Shown piece after piece: positions 34,320 through 43,095 of a DNA stretch of 64,000 nucleotides. Source of the DNA: Altererythrobacter sp. (GTDB taxonomy: Bacteria; Pseudomonadota; Alphaproteobacteria; Sphingomonadales; Sphingomonadaceae); assembly GCA_031178065.1 (NCBI GenBank), contig JAPSJS010000006.1, positions 1 to 64,000 on the forward strand, read 5' to 3'. Numbering within the stretch: position 1 is the stretch's first letter; each line of letters starts with the position of its first letter. Position numbers and translations under genes: made by a program. Under the pieces are notes generated by a model. The model searched no databases. It was not told where the DNA came from and saw only the letters and a program-made list of their open reading frames with translations.

Positions 34320-35169
34320 CAAAACGCTCCTCTTCCACCTGAGCGACATTCACTTCGGGCTTGAGGACAACCGCGCGCTCGACTGGGTGAAGCAGGAGAT
34401 CGCCGAACAGGCTCCCGATGCGGTGGCAATCACCGGCGACCTGACGATGCGCGCTCGCACGCGCGAGTTCGATGCCGCGTGCCACTGGATCAAGTCGCTC
34501 GACGTGCCGGTGACGGTGGAAGTCGGCAACCACGATCTGCCCTACTTCAATCTGATCGAGCGGTTCTTCGAGCCCTATCGCCGCATCCGCGGGATCGCGG
34601 ACCGGATCGAGCGTGAGATCGACCTGCCGGGCCTGGCGATCGTCCCCCTGAAGACGGCGGTGCGCGCGCAGCCGCGTTTCAACTGGTCGAAGGGCTGGGT
34701 CAGCCGCAGGGCGCTCAAAAAATGCCTCGCCGCGATCGATGCCTTGCCCGAGGGCGTGCGGGCGCTCGTCACCTGCCATCATCCGCTACGCGAGGCGGGC
34801 ACCGCGGGCACGGCGCTGACCCGCGGCGGAAGCAGGGCGCTCGCCGCGCTCGCCCGCCGCCCGGTGCTCGCCGTGCTGAGCGGCCATGTCCACGACGCCT
34901 TCGACATCGTCGAAGAGACGCCGAACGGCCCTGTTCGCATGATCGGCGCGGGCACGCTGTCGAAGCGGACTCGCTCAACTCCGCCGAGCTTCAACGAGCT
35001 CACCTGGAACGGCACCACCCTGCACGTGCGCGTGCGCAATCTGGAAAACGTGCGTACCCGCGACATGCAGATCGACGACGTGCCAGAGGATGCGCGGCCC
35101 CCGCGCGACCCCGGCGAGCCGGTCGCGCCCGTGCGGCAGATCCCCCGCACCGATCCGCCGGTGCACTGA
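34309..35169 (+). CDS. Calcineurin-like metallophosphoesterase
   Basis: This 286-residue protein has the full two-metal phosphoesterase motif series: HLSDIHFG, ITGDLT, VEVGNHD, VTCHHPL and LSGHVHDAF. There is no signal peptide, so it is cytoplasmic. Enzymes of this type hydrolyse phosphodiesters such as cyclic nucleotides, UDP-diacylglucosamine or glycerophosphodiesters. Its overlap with the lipid kinase hints at lipid or nucleotide turnover, without identifying a substrate. Confidence 0.9.
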   Translation: MAADKTLLFHLSDIHFGLEDNRALDWVKQEIAEQAPDAVAITGDLTMRARTREFDAACHWIKSLDVPVTVEVGNHDLPYFNLIERFFEPYRRIRGIADRIEREIDLPGLAIVPLKTAVRAQPRFNWSKGWVSRRALKKCLAAIDALPEGVRALVTCHHPLREAGTAGTALTRGGSRALAALARRPVLAVLSGHVHDAFDIVEETPNGPVRMIGAGTLSKRTRSTPPSFNELTWNGTTLHVRVRNLENVRTRDMQIDDVPEDARPPRDPGEPVAPVRQIPRTDPPVH

Positions 35170-35184
35170 ACCTGCCGCGCGCGC

Positions 35185-36219
35185 TCAGGGTTTGCCGAGC
35201 GCCTCGAGCACGCTGTCCCAGCGCACGAGCTTGAAGTTCTGCGCTTCCGGTTCGTTCATGCCGTCCTGGGCGATGAACAGCCCTGCGGGAAATTCCGGTC
35301 CGAAATCGCCCAGCTTGAGCTCGATGCCGTCGGTCTCCTCCGCGGCGCCGATCGTACCTGCGGCGATGCGGAAACGGCCGACCGGCTCCATTCCGGGCAG
35401 GCGGAACACGGCGTAGGCGTTGTCGCCCTGACTCGAGGCGACCAGAAGCCCGCCGTTCTCACCCTCGGGCGCGATGGCGAGGCCCTCGACGTCGGCGACC
35501 AGCATGGCGTTGTCGACCGTGGCCACGAGTTCACCAGGCGTTCCGTCCATGCGGAAGCGCCAGATCCCGGCCATTTCCTCACCAACGTAGAGCGTGCCAT
35601 CGCGCGGATCGACCACGCAGCCTTCGGGCTGGGTGGAGAGCTTGTGCCGGAACACAGTCTCGACTGCGGGTTCCCCACCGTTCCAGCGCAAGGCCTGGCC
35701 GTGGAGCGAACCATCCTTGACCGGTGAATAGAGCATGACATCGGCGCCGCCGTGGCCCGGCCCCATGCAGAAGCCGTAGCCTTCGCCGGGGCCAACATCG
35801 ATCGTGCTCACGCGGCGCAGCTCGCCGCGCCCGGTGTCGAGCGTGAACAGCGCCACCTTGGCATTTGCCGGATCGGTCCGTTCGCTGGCGCCGACGAGGA
35901 CGGTGCCGTCGGCAAGTTCGACCAGATCGACGTTGTTGAGCAGACCGCCGGGAAGGAAGTGGCGGGCGTCGCCGTCGAGCCCGTAGACGTAGAGCCCGGC
36001 CTTCTTGTCCGTCGCGACGATCAGGCTTGCCGCGGGATTATCCGCATTGCGCCAGATCGCCGCATCGTCGGCTGCGTCCGCATTCGCGGTGCCCACCGGC
36101 CGGGTTTCGGCGGTCGCTGTGACTTCGACCGCGGGATCGCCCATGATCGGTGCGGTCGCGCAGCCGCTTGCCGCCGCGAGAACCGCGGCGAGCGGAAAGA
36201 TCTTGAATGCGTTTGCCAT
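35185..36219 (-). CDS. Beta-propeller phytase, lipoprotein
   Basis: This 344-residue protein has a lipobox (AAASGC, Cys20), placing it on the outer or inner membrane facing the periplasm. The beta-propeller phytase fold is indicated by DDAAIWRNADNPAASLIVATDKKAGLYVY at the first blade, LNNVDL, and acidic calcium-site residues (PEGCVVDPRDGTLYVGEE, ADVEGLAIA). Family enzymes hydrolyse inositol hexakisphosphate stepwise with calcium. It is translated directly after a TonB receptor (TGATG overlap), suggesting phytate scavenging. Confidence 0.92.
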   Translation of the reverse strand: MANAFKIFPLAAVLAAASGCATAPIMGDPAVEVTATAETRPVGTANADAADDAAIWRNADNPAASLIVATDKKAGLYVYGLDGDARHFLPGGLLNNVDLVELADGTVLVGASERTDPANAKVALFTLDTGRGELRRVSTIDVGPGEGYGFCMGPGHGGADVMLYSPVKDGSLHGQALRWNGGEPAVETVFRHKLSTQPEGCVVDPRDGTLYVGEEMAGIWRFRMDGTPGELVATVDNAMLVADVEGLAIAPEGENGGLLVASSQGDNAYAVFRLPGMEPVGRFRIAAGTIGAAEETDGIELKLGDFGPEFPAGLFIAQDGMNEPEAQNFKLVRWDSVLEALGKP

Positions 36220-39011
36220 CAGAAGTTCACCCTCGCCCCGAATTTCATGGTCCAGCTATATTCTTCGTACTGGTAGAGATTCCGGCGCCCGCCATAGTTG
36301 TTGTAGGCGAAGTACTTGGCGTTGTTGATATTCACCCATTCGTAGAAGAGCTGAACGTTGTCGCTGACGCGGTACTTGGCGCTGAGGTCGACCTGGAAGT
36401 GGTCGTCGACCAGGCGATCTTCCTGAGCCTCATCGCCTAGCTCGTCCAGATAGGAGTCGCGATAGGTGCCCGCGACGCGCAGGCTGATCGGGCCCTTCTC
36501 GTATCCCAGCGCGATATTGGCCGTGTGCTTCGACGTCGAGGGCAGCGTGATCTCGCGCAGGTCCGTGGGATCGCCGTCGTTCGGGACGAGCCCGGTCGCA
36601 TCGGTGTAGGTATAGTTCGCCTGCATCAGCAGCCCGTCGAACGGCGCTGGCAGCATGTTGAGTTTCTGTGCGACCGAAAGCTCCACGCCGAAGACTTCCG
36701 CGCTCTCGCCGTTGATCGGGATCGTCGCTTCGTCGAACTCGATCCCCTGATAGACGTCGCTCTCCCGGACGGTGTCGACAATGAAGTTTTTAATGTCCTT
36801 GTAGAACACCCCTGCGGTGATCGCGCCGTTGCCGGAGAAGTACCATTCGGCCGCGGCGTCGAAGTTCCACGCCTCGTAGGGCAGCAGGTCCGGATTGCCG
36901 AACTCGCCCTCGCGCTCGCCGTCGTCGTTCTCCTCCACCACGAAGCGCGGGGGGAGCTTGGACAGCTTGGGCCGCACCAGGCTGCGATAGCCGGCGGCGC
37001 GCAGCACCAGATCGGGCGTGGGCTCGTAGCGGATCGTTAGGCTCGGCAGCCAGTGATCGTAGTCGCGCTCGTAGGCGACCGGGGAGACGGTCACGGCTTC
37101 GTCCTCCACCAGCAGGACATGGTTGCCGGTGATGTCGTTCTTCGTCCGCTCGTAACGCACGCCGCCGATCACCCGCAGCGTGGCGCTGTCCCAGCGGCCG
37201 AGCAGGTAGCCGACGAGAATGTCTTCGGTGACCGAATAGTCCTCCACCGCACTGTCGAAATCGCTGTCGAGCGGGACCAGTGTGAAATCGTCGGGATTGC
37301 CGAACAAAAGGTCACGCGCGCCGTGATAGTTCGGGACCGGCGAGATGTCGGTGAGGCGGTAGGTCTGCTCACCGAGAACGTCGGCCAGCGTCAGATCGTC
37401 GTTCTCGAAATAGCGCGCCTCGAGGTTGTAGCTCTTGTCGCGCCAGCGCGCCTTGGCACCGCCCTGCACGGTGAACGTGCCGCCGTCGGTGACGAACTCG
37501 CGGCCTAGGTCGAACTTCGCTGCAAACTCTTCGTCCTGGGAATCGGAGAGCGCGGTGACCGTGATGTCGTCGAGCCCATATTCGAGGGGGTCGAAGAAGG
37601 CCGCGGCGTTCGACCCGCTGACCGAATAGAGCGGCTTGCGCGGATCGGAATAATCGACGCCGACCGCCAGACCGCTCTCCTCGAAGCCGGCCTCGAAATT
37701 GGCCGGATCGACCGAGCCGTCCTCGTTCTCGGTCGACTTGGCCCAGCTCGCCGAATAGCTGGCCTTCCAGTCACCGGTGTCGGTCTCGCCGCCGAGGACG
37801 ATCGAGCGGATGCGCTGCGTCTCGAAACGGTCCTTGATCGAGCGCTGTACCTCGATCTCGCCGTCGGCGTCGTCGAACTCGACGCTCGTTCCGCTGCCCG
37901 AGCTCGGCGCTTCGCCGAACTTCAGCGAGACCTCACGGCGATATTCCTGGTCGTCGAACTGGCTGTAGAGGCCGCGCAGGTAGAGCTCGGTCGTGTCGCT
38001 CAGCCGCAGGTCGAAGTTGAGATTGGCGCTGATCCGCTCCCGCTCCACGTCGTAGTCGCGGTAGTTGACTTCCTCGGCGTAGATCAGCCCGTCGTCGTCG
38101 TCCCAGCCGTCGGCCTCGATGTTGTCGGTCTCGAACTTGCGCTTGTAGTACGATGCGCCGCCGGACACGCCGAAGTTGTCGCTCAGCTTGGCGGCGAAAT
38201 CGATGCTGCCCTTGGGCGAGACGTGGTCGGCGTAGTCGTTGTAGCTACCCTCGATCTTGGCAGTGAGCAGGTCCTTCTTGCGGTCGAAGGCGCTGGTCGT
38301 CTCGATTTCGATCGAGGCGCCGATCGTGTCCGCATCCATGTCGGGTGTCAGCGACTTCTTGATCTCGATCGATTCGATGATGTCGCTCGATATGACGTCG
38401 AGCGCGACTGAGCGGACGTCCGATTCCGGGGCCGGCAGGCGCACGCCGTTGAGCGAGGTTGCGTTGAGCTCCGGATCGAGTCCCCGAATCGAGACAAAGC
38501 GGCCCTCGCCCTGGTCGTTGAGCACGTTGACGCCAGGCAGGCGGCGCAGCGATTCGGCAACGTTCTGGTCGGGGAACTGGCCGATCGCGTCGCGCGTCAG
38601 CACGTCGCTCACGCCGTCGTTCCCGCGCTTGCGCGACAGGGCGCTGGCGAGATTGGCGTTCTGGCCGACGACCAGGATCTCGCGCGCGTCGTCGCCGCCG
38701 ATCAGTACGTCGGTGCGGACGTAGCCGTCCGCCGGAACGCTCACGGTCTGGCGGACGCTCGGCGCGCCGACGTAGTTGACTTCGAGGGTGTATTCACCGG
38801 CCGGGACGTCGGAGAAGAGGAAGCTGCCGTCGCGCTCCGTCGTTGCGATGCGATCGAGCTCCACCAGCCGCACTTGTGCCGCCTGCAGGGCGATTGTCTC
38901 GCTCGCATCGTAGACGCTGCCGACGAGGTCGCCGGCGAGTGTCGGGGTCGCGATCGCGGCCGCTAGGACTGCGCTGGCGGATGAAAGCAGATAACGCTTG
39001 CGGCTGAACAT
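36219..39011 (-). CDS. TonB-dependent receptor, phytase-associated
   Basis: This 930-residue outer-membrane protein has a Sec signal (to about TPTLAG), an N-terminal carboxypeptidase-regulatory-like beta-sandwich (about 27-105), a plug (about 110-240; SRKRGNDGVSDVLTRDAIG, DQNVAESLRRLPGV) and a barrel ending in MKFGARVNF. The order receptor-phytase with overlapping stop and start indicates a single operon. Pairing of beta-propeller phytases with such receptors is reported in other marine proteobacteria. Likely cargo: phytate or lower inositol phosphates. Confidence 0.93.
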   Translation of the reverse strand: MFSRKRYLLSSASAVLAAAIATPTLAGDLVGSVYDASETIALQAAQVRLVELDRIATTERDGSFLFSDVPAGEYTLEVNYVGAPSVRQTVSVPADGYVRTDVLIGGDDAREILVVGQNANLASALSRKRGNDGVSDVLTRDAIGQFPDQNVAESLRRLPGVNVLNDQGEGRFVSIRGLDPELNATSLNGVRLPAPESDVRSVALDVISSDIIESIEIKKSLTPDMDADTIGASIEIETTSAFDRKKDLLTAKIEGSYNDYADHVSPKGSIDFAAKLSDNFGVSGGASYYKRKFETDNIEADGWDDDDGLIYAEEVNYRDYDVERERISANLNFDLRLSDTTELYLRGLYSQFDDQEYRREVSLKFGEAPSSGSGTSVEFDDADGEIEVQRSIKDRFETQRIRSIVLGGETDTGDWKASYSASWAKSTENEDGSVDPANFEAGFEESGLAVGVDYSDPRKPLYSVSGSNAAAFFDPLEYGLDDITVTALSDSQDEEFAAKFDLGREFVTDGGTFTVQGGAKARWRDKSYNLEARYFENDDLTLADVLGEQTYRLTDISPVPNYHGARDLLFGNPDDFTLVPLDSDFDSAVEDYSVTEDILVGYLLGRWDSATLRVIGGVRYERTKNDITGNHVLLVEDEAVTVSPVAYERDYDHWLPSLTIRYEPTPDLVLRAAGYRSLVRPKLSKLPPRFVVEENDDGEREGEFGNPDLLPYEAWNFDAAAEWYFSGNGAITAGVFYKDIKNFIVDTVRESDVYQGIEFDEATIPINGESAEVFGVELSVAQKLNMLPAPFDGLLMQANYTYTDATGLVPNDGDPTDLREITLPSTSKHTANIALGYEKGPISLRVAGTYRDSYLDELGDEAQEDRLVDDHFQVDLSAKYRVSDNVQLFYEWVNINNAKYFAYNNYGGRRNLYQYEEYSWTMKFGARVNF

Positions 39012-39072
39012 TTCCCGTTGCCCTCCTGAACCTTTGTTGGAGGGGCCGCTAAGGGCAGGGCATTACACGCGT

Positions 39073-39090
39073 GTGGCGGTTGCGTGACAG
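39073..39090 (-). promoter_or_regulatory. Possible Pho box upstream of the phytate receptor
   Basis: Read toward the receptor, CTGTCAC is followed after GCAA by CCGCCAC, an 11-bp-spaced direct repeat resembling the PhoB consensus (CTGTCAT units with 4-bp A/T spacer). The first unit matches 6 of 7, the second 4 of 7. It lies about 60-80 bp before the start. The spacing and context fit phosphate-starvation control; the second half-site is weak. Confidence 0.35.
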
Positions 39091-39128
39091 AACGATGATG
39101 GCGTGAAGATCGCCGCCGTCGGGCGCGG

Positions 39129-40790
39129 TCAGGCGGCGGGGCGGGTCATCGCCGCTAGACCGAGGATCGCGCGCGCGATTTCGCGCTCGCCCATGATCAC
39201 GTGATCGACGCCAAGCCGTTCGAGATGGCCGACCTCCTCGTCCGAATGGGCGCGCGCGAAGATCACGATCTCGGGATTGAGCCGCCGGGCGTGCTCGGCA
39301 ATCGCTCCTCCCTCGAAACCTTCAGGGATCGCGATGATCAGCTTGGAGGCATGCTGTATTCCCGCCTCGTCGAGGATGTGCGGGTTGGTCGCGTTGCCGA
39401 TCACGACCTCGCACCCGGCCTCCTCCGCCTCGCGCGCGAAGTGCGCCTGCTCTTCGATCACGACCAGTGCACGCCCCGGGTGCGCGGCTCCCTCGGCGAT
39501 CAGCCGCCCTACGCGTCCGTGCCCGACGAGGATCACGTGCTCGCGCCGCTCGCGTTGCCGCGTTGCCTCGCGCTCCTGCGCGTGCGCCTCCTCGCGCCGT
39601 TTTACGTCACCGAGGCGTCCCGACAGCAGAGTGAAGATCAGCGGGTTGACGAGGATGGAGAAGATCGCGCCCGCAAGGATCAGGTCGCGGCCCTCGGGCG
39701 GCAGGATCCCGAGTTGCATCCCCAGCCCCGCCAGGATGAACGAGAACTCGCCGATCTGTGCGAGGCTGCCAGCAACCGTCAGCGCCTTGCCGTTGTCGTA
39801 TCCGAAGGCGCGCACGATCGCGTAGGCGGCGAGCGACTTTCCGACCACGATGATCGCCACGGTCGCGAGGACCGGCCCCGGCTGCTCTACGACCACAGAG
39901 GGATCGAACAGCATCCCGACCGAGACGAAGAACAGCACGGCGAAAGCGTCGCGCAGGGGCAACGTCTCCTCTGCCGCGCGCCGGCTCAACTGGGTCTCGC
40001 CCAGGATCATCCCGGCGAAGAAGGCGCCGAGCGCGAGCGAGACGTCGAAGACGTAAGCCGCGCCCAGCGCCACCCCGAGCGCGATCGACAGCACCGCCAG
40101 GCGGAAGAGCTCGCGCGATCCGGTATGCGCGGTCCAGTGCAGCGCGGCCGGGATCAGTCGCCGGGCCACGATCAGCATGAAGGCGAGGAAACCGCCGACC
40201 TTGAGCACGGTGAGCGCAACGGCGGTCAACAGGCCGCGGCCGCCCTCGCCGTCCGGCCCCCCGTCGAGCATGCCGGCTACGGCGGGGAGCAGCACCAGCG
40301 CGAGGATCATCGCCAGATCCTCGACGATCAGCCAGCCGACGGCGATGCGCCCGCGTTGGGTCTCGACCAAGTTGCGCGCCTGGAGCGCGCGGAGCAGGAC
40401 GACGGTGCTGGCAACCGACAGCGCCAGGCCGAAGACCAGCCCCGCCGCGATCGACCAGCCGAGGTAGAGTGCCAGCCCCAGCCCCAACGCGGTCGCCACC
40501 GCGATCTGGATCACCGCCCCGGGCACCGCGATGTTCTTCACCGAAAGCAGGTCGCGGAGCGAGAAGTGCAGCCCGACGCCGAACATCAGCAGCATGACCC
40601 CGATTTCCGCCAGTTCGTTGGCGAGCGCGATGTCTGCGACGAAACCGGGTGTGAAGGGGCCGACGATCACACCTGCGAAGAGATAACCCGCCACTGGGGA
40701 AACGCGCAGCTTGTGGGCGAGCGCTCCCATCAGGAATGCAACGACGAACCCTGCGACGATTGTGCCCATGAGCGGCGTGTGATGCGGCAT
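39129..40790 (-). CDS. ybaL: Kef/YbaL-type monovalent cation:proton antiporter with TrkA-N domain
   Basis: This 553-residue protein has an N-terminal CPA2 Na+/H+-exchanger membrane domain with about 12-13 helices (GYLFAGVIVGPFTPGF, LMFGVGLHFSLRDLL) and a cytosolic TrkA-N Rossmann domain (about 410-530; HVILVGHGRVGRLIAEG) that binds NAD(H). It probably exports potassium in exchange for protons. The order matches YbaL rather than KefC, whose regulatory domain differs. It appears to be a single-gene unit. Confidence 0.88.
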   Translation of the reverse strand: MPHHTPLMGTIVAGFVVAFLMGALAHKLRVSPVAGYLFAGVIVGPFTPGFVADIALANELAEIGVMLLMFGVGLHFSLRDLLSVKNIAVPGAVIQIAVATALGLGLALYLGWSIAAGLVFGLALSVASTVVLLRALQARNLVETQRGRIAVGWLIVEDLAMILALVLLPAVAGMLDGGPDGEGGRGLLTAVALTVLKVGGFLAFMLIVARRLIPAALHWTAHTGSRELFRLAVLSIALGVALGAAYVFDVSLALGAFFAGMILGETQLSRRAAEETLPLRDAFAVLFFVSVGMLFDPSVVVEQPGPVLATVAIIVVGKSLAAYAIVRAFGYDNGKALTVAGSLAQIGEFSFILAGLGMQLGILPPEGRDLILAGAIFSILVNPLIFTLLSGRLGDVKRREEAHAQEREATRQRERREHVILVGHGRVGRLIAEGAAHPGRALVVIEEQAHFAREAEEAGCEVVIGNATNPHILDEAGIQHASKLIIAIPEGFEGGAIAEHARRLNPEIVIFARAHSDEEVGHLERLGVDHVIMGEREIARAILGLAAMTRPAA

Positions 40791-40864
40791 TCAGTCTCCT
40801 TGGTGTCCTTCGCCCACATTCTTGCAGGAGAAAGGGCCGGTCAATTCCGAACGTGCCGGGGCGC

Positions 40865-40895
40865 AAAAAAAGGGCGGCCCCTTGCGGGACCGCCC
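40865..40895 (-). terminator. Intrinsic terminator of rplM-rpsI
   Basis: On the minus strand GGGCGGTCCC pairs with GGGGCCGCCC around a GCAA loop (one G-U pair) and is followed by seven T residues (40871-40865 on the plus strand as A). It lies 27 bp beyond the rpsI stop. Confidence 0.88.
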
Positions 40896-40921
40896 TTCCG
40901 TTTGTCCGGTATGCGGAAGCC

Positions 40922-41440
40922 TTAGCGCTTCGAGAACTGGAAGCTGCGGCGGGCCTTGGCGCGGCCATACTTCTTGCGCTCGACCACGCGGCTGTCGCGG
41001 GTGAGGAAGCCGGCGGCCTTTACCGTGGCGCGCAGGGCGGGCTCATACTTGGTGAGCGCCTGCGAAATGCCGTGCTTGACCGCGCCGGCCTGGCCCGAAA
41101 GCCCGCCGCCCTTGACGGTGGCGATGACATCGAACTGCTCCGTGCGATCGGTGATCGCGAAGGGCTGGTTGATGATCAGGCGCAGCGTCGGCCGTGCGAA
41201 GTAGGTTTCCTGGTCGCGGCCGTTGATGGTGATCTTGCCCTTGCCTGGCTTGATCCACACGCGGGCCACGGCGTCCTTGCGGCGGCCGGTGGCGTAGGCG
41301 CGGCCTTGCTGGTCGAGCTCCTGCTCCCGCAGCGGGGCGGTGCTCTCGGCGATCGTCACCGCGTCGCTCTCGGGGGCGTCGCCGGCGATGTTCTTGAGGT
41401 CCGACAGATCGGACACGGTGTTCTTGTCGTCATCAGCCAT
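40922..41440 (-). CDS. rpsI: 30S ribosomal protein S9 (uS9)
   Basis: This 172-residue protein has the universal uS9 core: [36 protein letters not shown], and the C-terminal [17 protein letters not shown] whose basic tail contacts P-site tRNA. It carries an acidic extension of about 45 residues at the N-terminus, usual in sphingomonads. Its ATG overlaps the rplM stop (TAATG). Confidence 0.98.
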   Translation of the reverse strand: MADDDKNTVSDLSDLKNIAGDAPESDAVTIAESTAPLREQELDQQGRAYATGRRKDAVARVWIKPGKGKITINGRDQETYFARPTLRLIINQPFAITDRTEQFDVIATVKGGGLSGQAGAVKHGISQALTKYEPALRATVKAAGFLTRDSRVVERKKYGRAKARRSFQFSKR

Positions 41441-41919
41441 TATGCGGAGACCTTGTTCTTGCGGTTCATCGAGGCAACGTCGAGCACTTCGGGCTTCTGG
41501 CCGTCGTGCGGATGCTCGGTCCCGGCATAGAGGTGCAGCGCGCGCATCTGGTCGCGGCCCAGCGGACCGCGCGGAACCATGCGCTCGACCGCCTTTTCGA
41601 GCACGCGCTCGGGGAAGCGGCCTTCGAGCACCTTGGCCGGGGTCGTTTCCTTGATCCCGCCGGCATAGCCGGTGTGCTTGTAGTACTTCTTGTCGCCCAG
41701 CTTGTTGCCGGTGAACCGCACCTTATCGGCATTGATCACGATCACGTGGTCGCCGCAGTCGACGTGGGGGGTGTAGCTCGGCTTGTGCTTGCCGCGCAGG
41801 ATGTTGGCGACGATCGCAGCGAGGCGGCCGACGACCAGACCCTCGGCATCGATCAGGTGCCACTTCTTCTCGACCTCGGCCGGTTTGATCGACCGGGTGC
41901 TCTTGTGGAGCGCCTTCAT
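41440..41919 (-). CDS. rplM: 50S ribosomal protein L13 (uL13)
   Basis: This 159-residue protein has uL13 motifs: [74 protein letters not shown] 41919 gives the conserved N-terminus; the frame remains open upstream but that part is not conserved. It is followed by rpsI in the usual bacterial pair. Confidence 0.98.
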   Translation of the reverse strand: MKALHKSTRSIKPAEVEKKWHLIDAEGLVVGRLAAIVANILRGKHKPSYTPHVDCGDHVIVINADKVRFTGNKLGDKKYYKHTGYAGGIKETTPAKVLEGRFPERVLEKAVERMVPRGPLGRDQMRALHLYAGTEHPHDGQKPEVLDVASMNRKNKVSA

Positions 41920-41983
41920 GGCTTCAATTCCTTCGAAATGTCTCTCGCCGCGAATCCGCATGAGAGCGGGCGCGGGAGCGGCG

Positions 41984-42014
41984 CATTTGTCGTCCGACCG
42001 CTCGAAAGTCAAGC
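41984..42014 (-). promoter_or_regulatory. Probable promoter of rplM-rpsI
   Basis: On the minus strand GCTTGACTTTC contains the alphaproteobacterial -35 element CTTGAC (TTGACT at 42012-42007). A weak CAAATG lies at 17 bp spacing. It is about 65-95 bp upstream of the rplM start, a normal leader length for ribosomal operons. Confidence 0.4.
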
Positions 42015-42052
42015 AAATCCGGGGTTTTCGGCGGAGGTAAAATAATACCGTG

Positions 42053-42778
42053 CTACTCGAGCGGCTCCAGCCGCCATGTTTCCCGCGACGCGCGTACGCT
42101 GTCCTTCACGGTCGTCTCGATCCGCCGCTCCGCCGTTGCGAGATGGCGCCCGCCGGGGGCGAGTGTGCCTGCGAAACTGACGTCGATTGTGCCCGATCCG
42201 CCGTCCGGCAGCGGCAGTGTCCGCTGGTCGCGGCGAGCGGCGACCGGATAGAACAGATCCTCCGGCCATCGGCTGGTCATCGCGGCGCCGGCCTGCTGCA
42301 CGGCCCGGACATACTGCATCGCGTCCGCCTGCCGCTCCGGCGTCGCGCCCTCGAGATACGTCTTCGCCGCTGCCTCAAGGCCTGGGATGGAGGTAGCGCC
42401 TGCTTGTTCCTCGCCGACGATCAGTCCGGCCTTGTCCAGCGCGACGGGGAAGGGGCCTGCATGCGGATTCTTCCGCTCGACATCGGCCAGCGCTGCAAGG
42501 GGCGGCGGTGCGTCGACCTCGACCGCGATCTGCTCGCCCTCGACCGTATATCCGGCCGCATGCGCGACAAAGCGGACGCGCCAGGTGCGAGTGACGGTGA
42601 CCTTGGCACCGTCGCCCAGTTCGCGCTCGAGCACCCGGGTGAGCCGCATCGGCTCGCCCGGCGCTCTGAAACCCGGGGCTTCGGCCACCTGAGCACCAAC
42701 GCGCGCTCCACCGAGAACGGCGCCCATCACGGCCCCCAACGCGGCAAGTGCGCCTCGGCGGTCGAAGGGCGCCGTCAC
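42053..42778 (-). CDS. Hypothetical exported protein, 241 residues
   Basis: I do not recognise the family. It starts at GTG 42778, overlapping the cutA stop by GTGA. The N-terminus ([26 protein letters not shown]) looks like a signal, possibly Tat-like with a weak RR. The mature part is predicted beta-rich with a central helical stretch. It is third in a ctaA-cutA chain whose genes all overlap, so it is expressed with heme A synthase, but a role in oxidase assembly is only speculation. Confidence 0.7.
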   Translation of the reverse strand: MTAPFDRRGALAALGAVMGAVLGGARVGAQVAEAPGFRAPGEPMRLTRVLERELGDGAKVTVTRTWRVRFVAHAAGYTVEGEQIAVEVDAPPPLAALADVERKNPHAGPFPVALDKAGLIVGEEQAGATSIPGLEAAAKTYLEGATPERQADAMQYVRAVQQAGAAMTSRWPEDLFYPVAARRDQRTLPLPDGGSGTIDVSFAGTLAPGGRHLATAERRIETTVKDSVRASRETWRLEPLE

Positions 42779-43095
42779 CCGCGCGGCCCCACTAAAGCCC
42801 CAAGCCAGGCCTGCGTTGCCGCGCCCGCCGCGTCGCAGCGCCAGCCGAGCACGGCGGGCTCGTCATAGGGATGCGCTTGTTCGAGCCGCGCGACGGCTTG
42901 CTCCAGCAGACGCACGTCGGTCTTCAGCAGGAGCCCGAACTCGCGGGCTTCGTCGACTTCGCCGCGCCAGCAGAAGACCGAATCGATCGGGCCGACGACG
43001 TTTCCGCAGGCGGCGAGCTTCTCCTCGACCAGCGTGCGGGCAAGCGACTTGGCAGTGTCCTCGTCCGGGCAGGGGCACCAGACGAGCGCGCTCAC
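42775..43095 (-). CDS. cutA: Divalent-cation tolerance protein CutA
   Basis: This 106-residue protein has CutA1 motifs: PDEDTAKSLARTLVEEKLAACGNVV, SVFCWRGEVDEAREFGLLLKT, and HPYDEPAVLGW. CutA proteins form very stable trimers with a ferredoxin-like fold and bind Cu2+; physiological role is debated. The start is GTG 43095, overlapping the ctaA stop (GTGA). Confidence 0.93.
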   Translation of the reverse strand: MSALVWCPCPDEDTAKSLARTLVEEKLAACGNVVGPIDSVFCWRGEVDEAREFGLLLKTDVRLLEQAVARLEQAHPYDEPAVLGWRCDAAGAATQAWLGALVGPRG

